Source: Amycolatopsis sp. CA-126428 (GTDB lineage Bacteria; Actinomycetota; Actinomycetes; Mycobacteriales; Pseudonocardiaceae). Taken from it: a stretch of DNA of 64,000 nucleotides. Of this stretch, positions 25,423 to 33,564 are shown piece by piece. Both the position numbers and the translations under genes were made by a program. Numbering within the stretch: position 1 is the first letter of the stretch; each line of letters begins with the position of its first letter. The notes beneath the pieces are model-generated. The model saw only the letters and a program-made list of their open reading frames with translations. It was not told the DNA's origin and did no database searches. Location: positions 142,442 through 206,441 of the forward strand of contig NZ_PPHF01000187.1 in NCBI RefSeq assembly GCF_002904335.1, in the 5' to 3' direction.

Positions 25423-26310
25423 TCAGGCGAGTCCGTGACGGCGCAGGATCGCCACCGCACGCACGGTCGCGTAACCGCGCCATTCGAGCGCCGCGGCCGG
25501 CGAAAAGCTCGCGAAATCCACCCGCCAGCCACCATCGTCCTGTTGCGCGGCCGCGAGCCGCCGCAGTTCGGCCTCGATGACGTCGTCGGCGAACAACGCG
25601 CGCGCCGGGCGGTCCGGCAGCGGGGCGAAGTCCAGGGCACGGAGGGTTTCGCCCTCCGAACCACCGTCCACCGGGGCCAGTCCGTCGGCCGGGACGAACG
25701 CGGCGAGGTGCGCCAGGAGCGCGGGCGCCTCCTCGTGGAGGTCGTGCGCCGCGTCCGCGAACTGCACCGCGAAGGACAGCGCGATCGCGTGCGGCGGCGC
25801 GGAAAGCTCGCGGATGGCGCGGAAGCAGTACCGGGTCGCCGCGGCCAGCCACGGGTGCTCGCGCACGGCCCGGTCGTGGCGGGCGACGCGCAGGGCCACG
25901 CCCGCGGTGAACGCGGTGCTCTGCAGGGTGGCCTCCGCCGGATCGGCCTGGACCCAGAAGGGCGCGCAGCCGGCCGGGTCCGCCACGGGCCGGGCGAAGG
26001 GCAGGCCACCGTCCGGACGGGACGCCGTGGCCAGCCAGTCGCAGAGCTTCGCCGCGTGCGGTGTCGTCGCCGGGGCGATCTCCTCGAACACCTCGAAGGC
26101 GTGCAGGGCGCCGCCGGGCTGGCTTTCCGGGGCCCGCAGGTCCGGCTCGAGGCCCCAGCCGTAGCCGCCGTCGGCGTTGCGGTAGCCGTCGACGGCGGCC
26201 AGCACCGCGTCGGTGCCGGTGGCGCCGCCGAGCAGCTCGAAGCGGCGGCGGTCGAGGAGGCGGGCGTGCGTCGCCATGAAGGACGCCGCCGCGGGAAGGT
26301 TCACGGACAT
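25423..26310 (-). CDS. Prenyltransferase/squalene-cyclase-like alpha-toroid protein
   Basis: A 295-residue protein with repeated QW-like motifs (DGGYGWGLEPD, PDGGLPFA, DDGGWRVDFA) that mark the alpha/alpha-toroid fold of terpene cyclases and protein prenyltransferase beta subunits. It lacks the DxDD acid of squalene-hopene cyclases, so a normal cyclase activity is unlikely; it could be a non-enzymatic or small-substrate member. The start is the ATG at 26310, where the helix MSVNLPAAASFMATHARLLDRRR begins. It follows the AraC gene on the same strand by 49 bases in a reversed order, so shared transcription is possible. Confidence 0.75.
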   Translation of the reverse strand: MSVNLPAAASFMATHARLLDRRRFELLGGATGTDAVLAAVDGYRNADGGYGWGLEPDLRAPESQPGGALHAFEVFEEIAPATTPHAAKLCDWLATASRPDGGLPFARPVADPAGCAPFWVQADPAEATLQSTAFTAGVALRVARHDRAVREHPWLAAATRYCFRAIRELSAPPHAIALSFAVQFADAAHDLHEEAPALLAHLAAFVPADGLAPVDGGSEGETLRALDFAPLPDRPARALFADDVIEAELRRLAAAQQDDGGWRVDFASFSPAAALEWRGYATVRAVAILRRHGLA

Positions 26311-26359
26311 GCCGCCAGCCTCGCACCGGTGCGGCCGGCGGTCTTGAACGGATCGGACC

Positions 26360-27238
26360 TCAGGGCAGCCGGGGGCCGACGGAGGGCGCCTCGCGCAGCC
26401 GCGCCGCGTCCTGCCCGGGTGGGGCGCCGAACAGGCGCCGGTACTCGCGGTTGAACTGCGAAGGGCTGTCGTACCCGACGAGGTGCCCGACACCGGCGAC
26501 GTCACCCGCGTCGGCCAGCAGCAGCGACCGGGCTTCCTGCAGGCGGATGCGCTTCTGGAACTGCAGCGGGCTCATCGCCGTCACCGCGCGGAACTGGCGG
26601 TGGAACGCCGACGCGCTCAGCCCGCTCAGCCGCGCGAGCTCCTCGATCCGCATCGGCTCGGCGTAGTTGGCCCGGATCCAGCGGATGGCGCGGCCGACGT
26701 GGGCGGCGCCGCTGTCGGCCAGGCCGATCCGGCGGACCAGGCCGCCGTGCGGGCCGGTCAGCAGCCGCCAGAGGATTTCCCGCTCGATCAGCGGCGCGAG
26801 CACGGGCGCGTCGGACGGGTGGTCGAGCAGCCGCAGCAGCCGCAGCGCCGCGTCCAGCAGCTCCGGACCGGCGTCGTCGATGGCGATGGGGGACGCGGGT
26901 GGGGTGCGAGGCGGCGCTTCGAGCAGCAGCGGGGCGATCGCCGCGGGCCGCAGGGCCAGGCCGAGGCCCAGCGCCGGCGTCCGCGGGGTCGCGCCGACGA
27001 AGTGGCCGGTCACCGGCAGGTCGGTGCCGACCAGCAGGTATTGCCCGGCGCGGTACTCGTGCACGTGGTCGCCGAGCAGCAGCCGCTTGCCGCCCTGGGC
27101 CATGACGACCAGCAGCGGCTCGGCGAGCGAGTGGTGCGGTTCGCTCGTTTCCACTTTGGACAGCAGCAGGCCCGGCACCGGCGTGCGCAGGTCGGCGTGC
27201 GCGTGCCGGGTGACGAGGTCGCGGAGTTGTTCGAGCAC
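26360..27238 (-). CDS. AraC-family regulator with cupin N-terminal domain
   Basis: Transcription factor of 292 residues. The N-terminal part is the AraC_N/cupin sensor type (PGLLLSKVE, EPLLVVMAQGGKRL) and the C-terminal 100 residues hold two helix-turn-helix units: ARLSGLSASAFHRQFRAVTAMSPLQFQ and GHLVGYDSPSQFNREYRRLFGAPP. The GTG at 27238 begins the conserved RVLEQLRDLV-like helix. It is divergent from the aldo/keto reductase gene with a 118-base gap that holds an inverted repeat, so it most likely controls that gene, a common arrangement for this subgroup. Confidence 0.85.
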   Translation of the reverse strand: MLEQLRDLVTRHAHADLRTPVPGLLLSKVETSEPHHSLAEPLLVVMAQGGKRLLLGDHVHEYRAGQYLLVGTDLPVTGHFVGATPRTPALGLGLALRPAAIAPLLLEAPPRTPPASPIAIDDAGPELLDAALRLLRLLDHPSDAPVLAPLIEREILWRLLTGPHGGLVRRIGLADSGAAHVGRAIRWIRANYAEPMRIEELARLSGLSASAFHRQFRAVTAMSPLQFQKRIRLQEARSLLLADAGDVAGVGHLVGYDSPSQFNREYRRLFGAPPGQDAARLREAPSVGPRLP

Positions 27239-27325
27239 TCGTCCAGATAACCGGGTCCGAGAGGATCGTGCAAGAGGTCGGGGCGATCGGTCTACCGGTG
27301 ACCAGGGTGTTCGCGGTTTCCTGGT

Positions 27326-27343
27326 CTCAGTCGATCCACTGAG
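27326..27343. promoter_or_regulatory. Inverted repeat in the AraC/reductase gap
   Basis: CTCAGT (27326-27331) and ACTGAG (27338-27343) form a 6-bp inverted repeat with 6 bases between, ending just before the AAGGAG ribosome site of the reductase. It could be an operator or part of a leader hairpin covering the ribosome site. No experiment is implied. Confidence 0.35.
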
Positions 27344-27356
27344 CAAGGAGAGTTTC

Positions 27357-28439
27357 GTGTCACTCGATCACTACGTCACCCTCGGCCGGTCCGGCCTCCG
27401 CGTCAGCCCCTTCGCCCTCGGCGCGATGACCTTCGGCGAAGACCCCGGTGGCGCCGGCTGCGGGGTCGAGGAGTCCGAAAAGATCCTCGCGACCTACCTC
27501 GACCTCGGCGGCAACTTCGTCGACACGGCGAACTTCTACACCAACGGGCATTCGGAAAAGATCCTCGGCGACTTCTTCGCCGCCCGCCCCGGCCTCCGCG
27601 CGCGAGTGGTGCTCGCGTCGAAGTTCTTCGGCAACCTCTTCCCCGGCGACCCCAACGGCGGCGGCGCCGGCCGGGCGTCGATCATCGCCCAGCTCGACGA
27701 GACGCTCCGGCGGCTGCGGACGGACCACCTCGACCTGTACTGGCTGCACAACTGGGACCGCCGCACGCCGATCGAGGAGACCATGCGGGCCCTCGACGAC
27801 CTGGTGCGCGCGGGCAAGATCCGGTACGTCGGCTTCTCCAACACCCCGGCGTGGGTCACCGCGCAGGCGCAGGCGACCGCCTTGCTGCGCGGCTGGACGC
27901 CGTTGATCGCGCTGCAGGTCGAGTATTCGCTGCTGGCGCGGACGGTCGAGGGCGAGCTGGCGCCGTTCGCGCTCGACCAGGGCCTGGCGCTGGTGCCGTG
28001 GAGCCCGCTGAAGAACGGTTTCCTGTCGGGCAAGTACCGGCGTGGCGCTCCGGCGCCGGAGTCCGCCCGCGCGGCTTTCGTCGGCGGTCCGTCCGAAGCG
28101 GAGTTCGCGGTCGTCGATGCCGTCGCCGCGATCGCCGGGGAGATCGGTTCGACGTCCGCGGCGGTGTCGCTGGCGTGGTTGCGCGCGCGGCGCGGAACGG
28201 TGGTCCCGATCATCGGCGCGCGGCGGCTGGAGCACCTGACCGGCAACCTCGCCGGGCTGGAGGTGACGCTGACGCCGGCGCAGCTGGCCCGGCTGGACGA
28301 GGTGTCGGCGCCGACGCTGGACTACCCGGCCCCGATGCACGGCGCCCAGCGGGCGATGCTCCAGTTCGCGGGCACGACGGTCGACGGTGAACCGTCCACT
28401 GTGTACCCGTCGTTGCTGCAGAGCGACGTCCGCTACTGA
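27357..28439 (+). CDS. Aldo/keto reductase
   Basis: NADPH-dependent oxidoreductase of 360 residues with the (beta/alpha)8 fold. Family residues are D in NFVDTANFYTNG and the catalytic Tyr of the same segment, K in VLASKFFG, and H in LDLYWLHNWD. The C-terminal SAAVSLAWLRARRGTVVPIIGARR block binds the coenzyme. AAGGAG lies seven bases before the GTG at 27357, which settles the start. Substrate unknown; regulation by the adjacent AraC protein is likely. Confidence 0.92.
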   Translation: MSLDHYVTLGRSGLRVSPFALGAMTFGEDPGGAGCGVEESEKILATYLDLGGNFVDTANFYTNGHSEKILGDFFAARPGLRARVVLASKFFGNLFPGDPNGGGAGRASIIAQLDETLRRLRTDHLDLYWLHNWDRRTPIEETMRALDDLVRAGKIRYVGFSNTPAWVTAQAQATALLRGWTPLIALQVEYSLLARTVEGELAPFALDQGLALVPWSPLKNGFLSGKYRRGAPAPESARAAFVGGPSEAEFAVVDAVAAIAGEIGSTSAAVSLAWLRARRGTVVPIIGARRLEHLTGNLAGLEVTLTPAQLARLDEVSAPTLDYPAPMHGAQRAMLQFAGTTVDGEPSTVYPSLLQSDVRY

Positions 28440-28445
28440 AGGACG

Positions 28446-29363
28446 CTAACTGCGGAACGTGCGGCGGTAGGTGTCCGGTGGCACGCCGACCGTGCGGTTG
28501 AAGTGCCGCCGCAACGTCGTCGCCGTGCCCATGCCGACCGCCTCCGCGACCGCGTCGATGCTCGCGTCCGTGTTCTCCAGCAGCTCCTGCGCGCGGCGGA
28601 TGCGCTGGTTCAGCAACCACCGCAACGGCGTCGTGCCGGTGGCCGAACGGAAGTGGCGGCCCAGGTGGCGGGAGCTCATGTTCGCGTGGGAGGCCAGGTC
28701 CTCGACCGTCAGCGGGCGGTCGAGGCGGGTGGTGATCCACGGGAGCAGCGAGGCCAGCGGGTGGTCGTCGCGGGTGGGGACCGGCGCCGTCACGAACTGG
28801 GCCTGGCCGCCCGCTCGGTGCGGTGGTACCACCAGGCGGCGGGCGATCGCGTTGGCCGCCGCCGGGCCGTGGTCGGCGCGGACCAGGTGGAGGCACAGGT
28901 CCATGGCCGCCGCCTTGCCCGCCGAGGTCAGGACCTGGCCGTTGTCGACGTAAAGGACGTCCGGGTCCACCGTCACCCGCGGGTAGCGGGCGGCGAGGAC
29001 GTCCGTGTGGGCCCAGTGCGTGGTGGCGCGCAAGCCGTCCAGCAGACCGGCCGCGGCCAGCACGAACGCGCCCGTGCACAGCGACGCCACCCGTGCCCCG
29101 CGGGCGTGGGCGGCGCGCACCGCGTCGACCAGGCCGGCCGGCGGGTCCGCGTCGACGTCGGCCCAGCCCGGCACGAGCACCGTGTCCGCGCGCGCCAGCC
29201 GGTCGAGGCCGTGGTCCGGCTCCAGCAGGAACCGGCCCACCCGCACCGGGGCGGGGCCGCAGACCGCGAACCGGTACCGGGGGTCGTCACCGAACACCTC
29301 GGTGGCGATCGTCAGCTCGAACGACAGCATCCCGTCCGTGGCGGCGAGGGCGACAGCGTGCAT
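28446..29363 (-). CDS. GlxA-type AraC regulator with DJ-1/PfpI domain
   Basis: A 305-residue regulator. Residues 1-about 180 are a DJ-1/PfpI (class I glutamine amidotransferase-like) domain with ASLCTGAFVLAAAGLLDG, whose cysteine sits at the usual nucleophile elbow. The C-terminal AraC region has SHANMSSRHLGRHFRSATGTTPLRW and AVGMGTATTLRRHFNRTVGVPP. The ATG at 29363 begins the first DJ-1 strand. It is divergent from the Rossmann reductase gene, with 70 bases between them, and converges on the aldo/keto reductase. Confidence 0.9.
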   Translation of the reverse strand: MHAVALAATDGMLSFELTIATEVFGDDPRYRFAVCGPAPVRVGRFLLEPDHGLDRLARADTVLVPGWADVDADPPAGLVDAVRAAHARGARVASLCTGAFVLAAAGLLDGLRATTHWAHTDVLAARYPRVTVDPDVLYVDNGQVLTSAGKAAAMDLCLHLVRADHGPAAANAIARRLVVPPHRAGGQAQFVTAPVPTRDDHPLASLLPWITTRLDRPLTVEDLASHANMSSRHLGRHFRSATGTTPLRWLLNQRIRRAQELLENTDASIDAVAEAVGMGTATTLRRHFNRTVGVPPDTYRRTFRS

Positions 29364-29433
29364 GTCCGAAAGTGTACGCAGCACGTCGTTCCGGACACTG
29401 GTGGCGGCGACCGGCGCTGGCCAGGATTGCCTC

Positions 29434-30375
29434 ATGACTTCGGTACTGGTTTACGGCGCTTACGGGCACACCGGCCGCTTCGTGGTGGCTGAACTGCGGG
29501 AACGCGGTTACGACGTGGTCCTTTCCGGACGGAACCCGGCGAAGCTGCCGGGCGGGCGGCCGGCGTCGGTCGACGATCCGGCCTCCCTCGACCGCGCGCT
29601 CGAGGGCGTGGCCGCGGTGATCAACTGCGCGGGCCCGTTCGCCGAGACGGCCCTGCCGGTCGCCGAGGCGGCCATCCGCGCCGGCGTCCCGTACGTCGAC
29701 GTCGCCGCCGAACTCGAGGCGAACCTCGACACCCTCGCGCTGACCGCCGACACCGCCGTGGTGCCCGCGATGGCGTTCTTCGGCGGCCTGGCCGACTTGC
29801 TGGCCACGGCGGCGATGGGCGACTGGACGGCGGCCGACGAGGTGCACGTCGCCTACGGGCTCAGCGGCTGGCGCCCCACGGCCGGGACCCTCGCCGCGGG
29901 CCGGGTGTCCCGGGAACGCCGTGGCGGCAGGCGCATCCGCTTCGCGGGAGGACGGCTGGAGTACCGCGACGACGCCCTGCCGACGCGGGAGTGGCCGTTC
30001 CCCGAGCCGCTCGGCCCCCGGCCCGTCCTCGGCGAGTTCTCGATGGCCGACATCGTCACCATCCCGCGGCACTTGGAGGTGCGCGACGTCGTCAGCTACA
30101 TGACGGTCGACGCGGCGGAAGGCCTGGCGGCGGCGGGCGAGCGCGACGCGGCCGAGACGTTCGTGGTCGACGTCGTGGTGCGAGCCGGGAACGACGAACG
30201 CCGGATCGTGGCGCGCGGCGAGGACATCTACGCGGTGAGCGCGCCGCTGGCGGTGGAGGCGGTGGACCGGATCCTGACCGGGCGGGCGAAGGGGAAGGGC
30301 GTCGCGCCGGCGGGGGAGATGTTCGACGCCGCCGACTTCCTGCGGGCGCTGGCCCCGCACATCACGGTCGAGTAG
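29434..30375 (+). CDS. Saccharopine dehydrogenase-like NAD(P)-binding oxidoreductase
   Basis: A 313-residue protein starting with a dinucleotide-binding loop YGAYGHTGRFV, followed by the INCAGPF and DVAAELEANL segments seen in the saccharopine-dehydrogenase-like (trans-acting enoyl reductase-like) family. The C-terminal domain is shorter than that of lysine enzymes, so a role in lysine metabolism is unlikely; the reaction is unknown. The ATG at 29434 matches the start of the Rossmann fold. Its end overlaps the convergent glycosyltransferase gene by 14 bases. Control by the adjacent GlxA-type regulator is plausible. Confidence 0.82.
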   Translation: MTSVLVYGAYGHTGRFVVAELRERGYDVVLSGRNPAKLPGGRPASVDDPASLDRALEGVAAVINCAGPFAETALPVAEAAIRAGVPYVDVAAELEANLDTLALTADTAVVPAMAFFGGLADLLATAAMGDWTAADEVHVAYGLSGWRPTAGTLAAGRVSRERRGGRRIRFAGGRLEYRDDALPTREWPFPEPLGPRPVLGEFSMADIVTIPRHLEVRDVVSYMTVDAAEGLAAAGERDAAETFVVDVVVRAGNDERRIVARGEDIYAVSAPLAVEAVDRILTGRAKGKGVAPAGEMFDAADFLRALAPHITVE

Positions 30376-31675
30376 GCCGCTGGGCCGGGGGGCGTTCTTC
30401 GCGGAGCACGGGGCGCATCACGGGGCGGGTCAAGGCGACCGCGTCGCGGTCCAGGACCGCAGCCACATCGGGGCGGCGGAATTCCCGGATGGCGTAGTAG
30501 CTGAGGGTGATGAGCATCGCGAGCTCCAGCGCCGCGAGAATGCGGAAGTCGACGGGGCCGACGGCCCGTTCGCCGCCGGGTGTCCCGAACAGCGCCGGAA
30601 TGCAGCTGAGGAGGGAGACGAACTGCACGACGATCGGCACGTACCAGAGGCGCCGGGAGTAGTAGAAGGCGAGCACGACCGTGAGCAGATCGGCGAGGTA
30701 GAAGTACCGCTCGTGCATCGAAGGCAGCACGTAGGGCACGAGGATGGCGGAAACGGAGCCGATCAGCAGGATCTGCGGAACCGTCATTTCGGCCCGCGCG
30801 ATCAGGAGCAGCAGGCAGAGGGTCAGGATCAGCAGGCCGGTGACCAGGACGCCGGCGGTGTGCATGACGCCGGTGTCCTGGACGCCGCGGAAGAACTGCC
30901 AGACCGACGGCGCGTTGAGCGTCATCTCCGGGTAGATCCCGGACTGGCGGGGGTAGATGGTCAGCAGCCGGATCGGGTCGGCGCCGATGAGGATCGCGGG
31001 GACGTCGAGGGCCAGGTAGACCGCGGGGATGGCCAGCAGGGTGCGCCAGGGCACCTTGCCGAGCAGCACCATCGCCAGCAGCAGCGGCAGGATGAAGATC
31101 GCCTGCAGTTTGAAGGACAGCGCGAGCCCGAAGAACGTGCACGCCCACCACGGCTGCTTCCGGAGCAGGAAGTAGACACCGCCGAGGGCGAGCGAGGCGT
31201 AGATGGAATCGCCTTCCGCCCACATCGCGCCGTTGATCACCACGGTCGGCAGCATGAAAACCAGCAACGCGGCGAGCGCGGGCGTCCAGCCAGACGGGTA
31301 CTTGACGGCGACGATCCGGTAGGCGAAGTAAGCGGCCACGATGTCGAACAACACCGACAACGCCTTGATGCCGCCCATCGGCGGTAGCGGAAGGTAAGTC
31401 AGGATCACCAAGAGGTAGCGGTAGGGCGCGTTGAGGTCGGAGAAATCCTCCTTCAGCGCGCGGAAACCGCCGTGCTCGACGATGAAGTCGTACCAGGGCC
31501 GGTAGAAATCGCGGTAGTCCGGGGTTTGGAAACGAATGAGGGACCACCGCACGCCGATCGTGAGAAGCGCGATGGCCACGCCGAGGCCGATCAGGTACAG
31601 CCGTCGAGCTCGTTCCGGCGGCGCCTGCCGCCGCTCCGCCGGTTCTGTTGCCGTGCGCTCGGATACTGCAGTCAT
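30362..31675 (-). CDS. GT87/DUF2029-like membrane glycosyltransferase
   Basis: A 437-residue integral membrane protein with about ten helices, probably a polyprenyl-phosphate-mannose-dependent mannosyltransferase of the GT-C fold. An early extracytoplasmic segment, TPDYRDFYRPWYDFI, has the acidic residues typical of GT-C enzymes, and GAMWAEGDSIYASLAL and PSMHERYFYLADLL fit the DUF2029 pattern. Product unknown; mannosylated lipids or wall glycans are likely. The ATG at 31675 is preceded by a GGGAAGACG site. The frame is open upstream but without membrane-protein character. Confidence 0.82.
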   Translation of the reverse strand: MTAVSERTATEPAERRQAPPERARRLYLIGLGVAIALLTIGVRWSLIRFQTPDYRDFYRPWYDFIVEHGGFRALKEDFSDLNAPYRYLLVILTYLPLPPMGGIKALSVLFDIVAAYFAYRIVAVKYPSGWTPALAALLVFMLPTVVINGAMWAEGDSIYASLALGGVYFLLRKQPWWACTFFGLALSFKLQAIFILPLLLAMVLLGKVPWRTLLAIPAVYLALDVPAILIGADPIRLLTIYPRQSGIYPEMTLNAPSVWQFFRGVQDTGVMHTAGVLVTGLLILTLCLLLLIARAEMTVPQILLIGSVSAILVPYVLPSMHERYFYLADLLTVVLAFYYSRRLWYVPIVVQFVSLLSCIPALFGTPGGERAVGPVDFRILAALELAMLITLSYYAIREFRRPDVAAVLDRDAVALTRPVMRPVLREERPPAQRPTRP

Positions 31676-31834
31676 CAGTACTCGTCTTCCCCCGCCGAGT
31701 TGAGCAGTGTGGCCGACCCGGTGCCACGCTGTGGAACGCAGCATATCCCGCACGGATTCGCCCGCGGCCCCCGGCGGGGCACGACGAGCGAGGCCGGCGC
31801 GCACCTGCGCACGCAGACCCCGCCCACGCGCGAG

Positions 31835-31908
31835 TGGGCCCGGAGAGACTCGAACTCTCACTGGCACGGACCTAAACCGTGTGCCTCTGCCAATTGGGCT
31901 ACGGGCCC
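31835..31908 (-). tRNA. Class I tRNA with anticodon UAG (Leu by anticodon)
   Basis: A 74-base cloverleaf on the minus strand: 7-bp acceptor GGGCCCG/CGGGCCC, T8-A9, 3-bp D stem GCC/GGC, anticodon stem CACGG/CCGTG with loop TTTAGGT (anticodon TAG, G37), a 5-base variable region and T stem GAGAG/CTCTC with TTCGAGT. The discriminator is A and CCA is not encoded. The anticodon reads CUA leucine codons, but normal bacterial leucine tRNAs are class II with a long variable arm; this one is short. Amino acid identity is therefore uncertain. Confidence 0.88.
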
Positions 31909-32008
31909 CCGGCGCTTCGCAGCCTAGCGTGCGGCGTGGCCCCTGCGGAGGCGGCGGGGCGGTCGACTAAGTTGGGGCCTTGGAAGTCCCTTGCGGCGAG
32001 GAGGACAA

Positions 32009-32230
32009 GTGGCCCGCGATCCCGAGACGATCGAGCGTGAGATCGAGCAGGCTAGGACCGCTCTGGCGGCGACGCTCGACCAGCTGACCGTCAAGGCCGA
32101 CCCGAAGAAGCTCGCCGACGCGGCCAAGGACGGCGTGCGCGCCAAGCTGGACAACCCCAAGGTCAAGTTCCCGCTGATCGGCGCGGGTGTCCTCGTGGTG
32201 GTCCTGCTGGTGCGCAAGCTCCTCAAGTAG
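32009..32230 (+). CDS. DUF3618 membrane-anchored small protein
   Basis: A 73-residue protein typical of the actinobacterial DUF3618 family: a charged helix starting RDPETIEREIEQAR with TLDQLTVKADPKKLA, and one C-terminal membrane helix (about 52-69). The family often sits near YqjD-like or stress proteins and may bind ribosomes or the membrane; function is not settled. The GTG at 32009 has GAGGAGG six bases upstream. It converges on the next gene with a 3-base gap. Confidence 0.88.
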   Translation: MARDPETIEREIEQARTALAATLDQLTVKADPKKLADAAKDGVRAKLDNPKVKFPLIGAGVLVVVLLVRKLLK

Positions 32231-32233
32231 CGC

Positions 32234-32689
32234 TCAGGCCTGTTTCGCCGGCGCCTTGCTCTCGGCAGCGGGCGCCGGCGCTGCCGGGCTCTTGCGGTCC
32301 TCGACCGCCTTCGGCAGCTGCTTGCTCGGCGGCAGCTGCGGCTTCTTGTCCGCCGCCGCCACAGTCTCCTGCTCGGGCACAGTCTCCTGCTTGGACACAG
32401 TCTGCTGCTTCGGCACGCTGCCGGGCGGCGGGACCTCGAGCGGCGGCAGCTTCGGGAGCGTCAGCCGGGCCGTCATGTACGCACTGGTGAAGTCCAGCGC
32501 ACTCCCGTTGAGCAGGTGCACCACCGTGGTCTTGCCGTCGCCGGCGAGCTCCTCGACCAGCTGGTCGGCCCGGTCGCGCGCGGCGATGATGCCGGGCGCT
32601 CGCGCGGTCAGCTCCTTACCGCGGCCGCTGACCGTGATGGCCCAGTCGGCGTCGTCCTGGACGTACGTCGCCGTGATCGCTTCCACCAT
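32234..32689 (-). CDS. Hypothetical protein with HicB-like core and Gln/Glu/Pro-rich tail
   Basis: A 151-residue protein. The first 75 residues form a compact alpha/beta fold (ITATYVQDDADWAITVSG, GIIAARDRADQLVEEL) that reminds me of HicB-like partial RNase H folds. The tail is low-complexity with repeated QTV/ETV units (QQTV, KQETV, EQETV) and then Pro/Ala/Lys. I chose the ATG at 32689, where the fold begins; the frame is open ten codons further. No toxin partner is adjacent, so a toxin-antitoxin role is not supported. Function unknown. Confidence 0.6.
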   Translation of the reverse strand: MVEAITATYVQDDADWAITVSGRGKELTARAPGIIAARDRADQLVEELAGDGKTTVVHLLNGSALDFTSAYMTARLTLPKLPPLEVPPPGSVPKQQTVSKQETVPEQETVAAADKKPQLPPSKQLPKAVEDRKSPAAPAPAAESKAPAKQA

Positions 32690-32893
32690 CTGCCTCACGC
32701 CCCTCTCCCTCACCAGCATCCTTACACAACCGTGACGCGGTCACCGCGGTTTCGTGACGTGGTTCCCGCGCCCCTCCTCAGGTCGCGAAGGTCCAGCACA
32801 CTTTCTACCTTGTCATCGGTACCGTAGAGCAACTCTGTGTCACAGGACACGACAACGCTGAGTAACGACCAGATGGCCTAGTGCACGCGCAGG

Positions 32894-33493
32894 CTAACGT
32901 GCACGCTGCCGCAGGCCGGTCCACAGCACGTCCATGGCGTATTCGGTGGCCGTCTCGGGGCTCACTTCGTCGTGGCGCTCGCACCAGATCGCGAGCCGTT
33001 CGCACGCTCCGACCACGAATTCCGCGGCCGCTTCGGCCCGCAGGTCGTCCCCGGTGTCGAAGTGGCCGCTCATCAGCGCGGCGATGAGGTCGGTCTGCTG
33101 CCGCCGGGTCTCCTCGACCTCGTCGGCGGCCGGCGTGCCGATCAGCACCATCTCGTGCCGCAGCAGCGACCACGCCTGACGCCGTTCCCGGATGAAGACG
33201 AAGAAGGCCAGCAGGCCGCGCCGCAGCGCGTCTTCGGCGTCCACCGCGCCGACCGTCGCCTGCTCGGTGACCTCGCGCAGCACCGCCCGCGACTCCCGGA
33301 TGCAGGCCAGCAGCAGGCCTTCCTTCGAGTTGAAGTACTCGTAGAGCATCGGCTTCGAGACGCCCACCAGTTCGGCGATCTCGTCCATCGACGCCGCCGC
33401 GTAGCCGCGTGCCGAAAAGACCTGCTCGGCGACCTCGATCATCTGCCGCATCCGGTCGGCCCGGGGCATGCGCTTGCGCTTCGCGGTGGTCAC
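32894..33493 (-). CDS. TetR-family regulator
   Basis: Repressor-type protein of 199 residues. Residues about 10-60 hold the TetR helix-turn-helix (AEQVFSARGYAAASMDEIAELVGVSKPMLYEYFNSKEGL); the rest is the ligand-binding helical domain with no family assignment by eye. GTG at 33493 taken as start; no clear ribosome site, so the message may be leaderless. It is divergent from the flavin monooxygenase gene, with a good palindrome in the 71-base gap, which makes that gene its probable target. A 7-bp hairpin (32881-32904) covers its stop codon. Confidence 0.88.
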   Translation of the reverse strand: MTTAKRKRMPRADRMRQMIEVAEQVFSARGYAAASMDEIAELVGVSKPMLYEYFNSKEGLLLACIRESRAVLREVTEQATVGAVDAEDALRRGLLAFFVFIRERRQAWSLLRHEMVLIGTPAADEVEETRRQQTDLIAALMSGHFDTGDDLRAEAAAEFVVGACERLAIWCERHDEVSPETATEYAMDVLWTGLRQRAR

Positions 33494-33514
33494 GGGCCAC
33501 ACTCTACCGCTGGT

Positions 33515-33533
33515 AACCTACTCCCAGTAAGTT
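33515..33533. promoter_or_regulatory. Putative TetR operator
   Basis: AACCTACT-CCC-AGTAAGTT is a 19-base palindrome with 15 of 16 arm positions compatible except one mismatch. It lies between the divergent TetR and monooxygenase genes, where autoregulation and control of the monooxygenase would be expected. Inferred from position and symmetry only. Confidence 0.55.
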
Positions 33534-33564
33534 GGACGACGGGTAACAGGAACTCGGAGGCGTC

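Noticed and set aside
31835..31908. Idea that the tRNA is an amber suppressor
   Set aside because: The anticodon is UAG, which reads CUA; a suppressor of the UAG stop codon would need anticodon CUA.
32234..32689. HicB antitoxin with missing toxin
   Set aside because: Only a loose fold resemblance; no HicA-type gene adjoins and the tail is unlike antitoxins.
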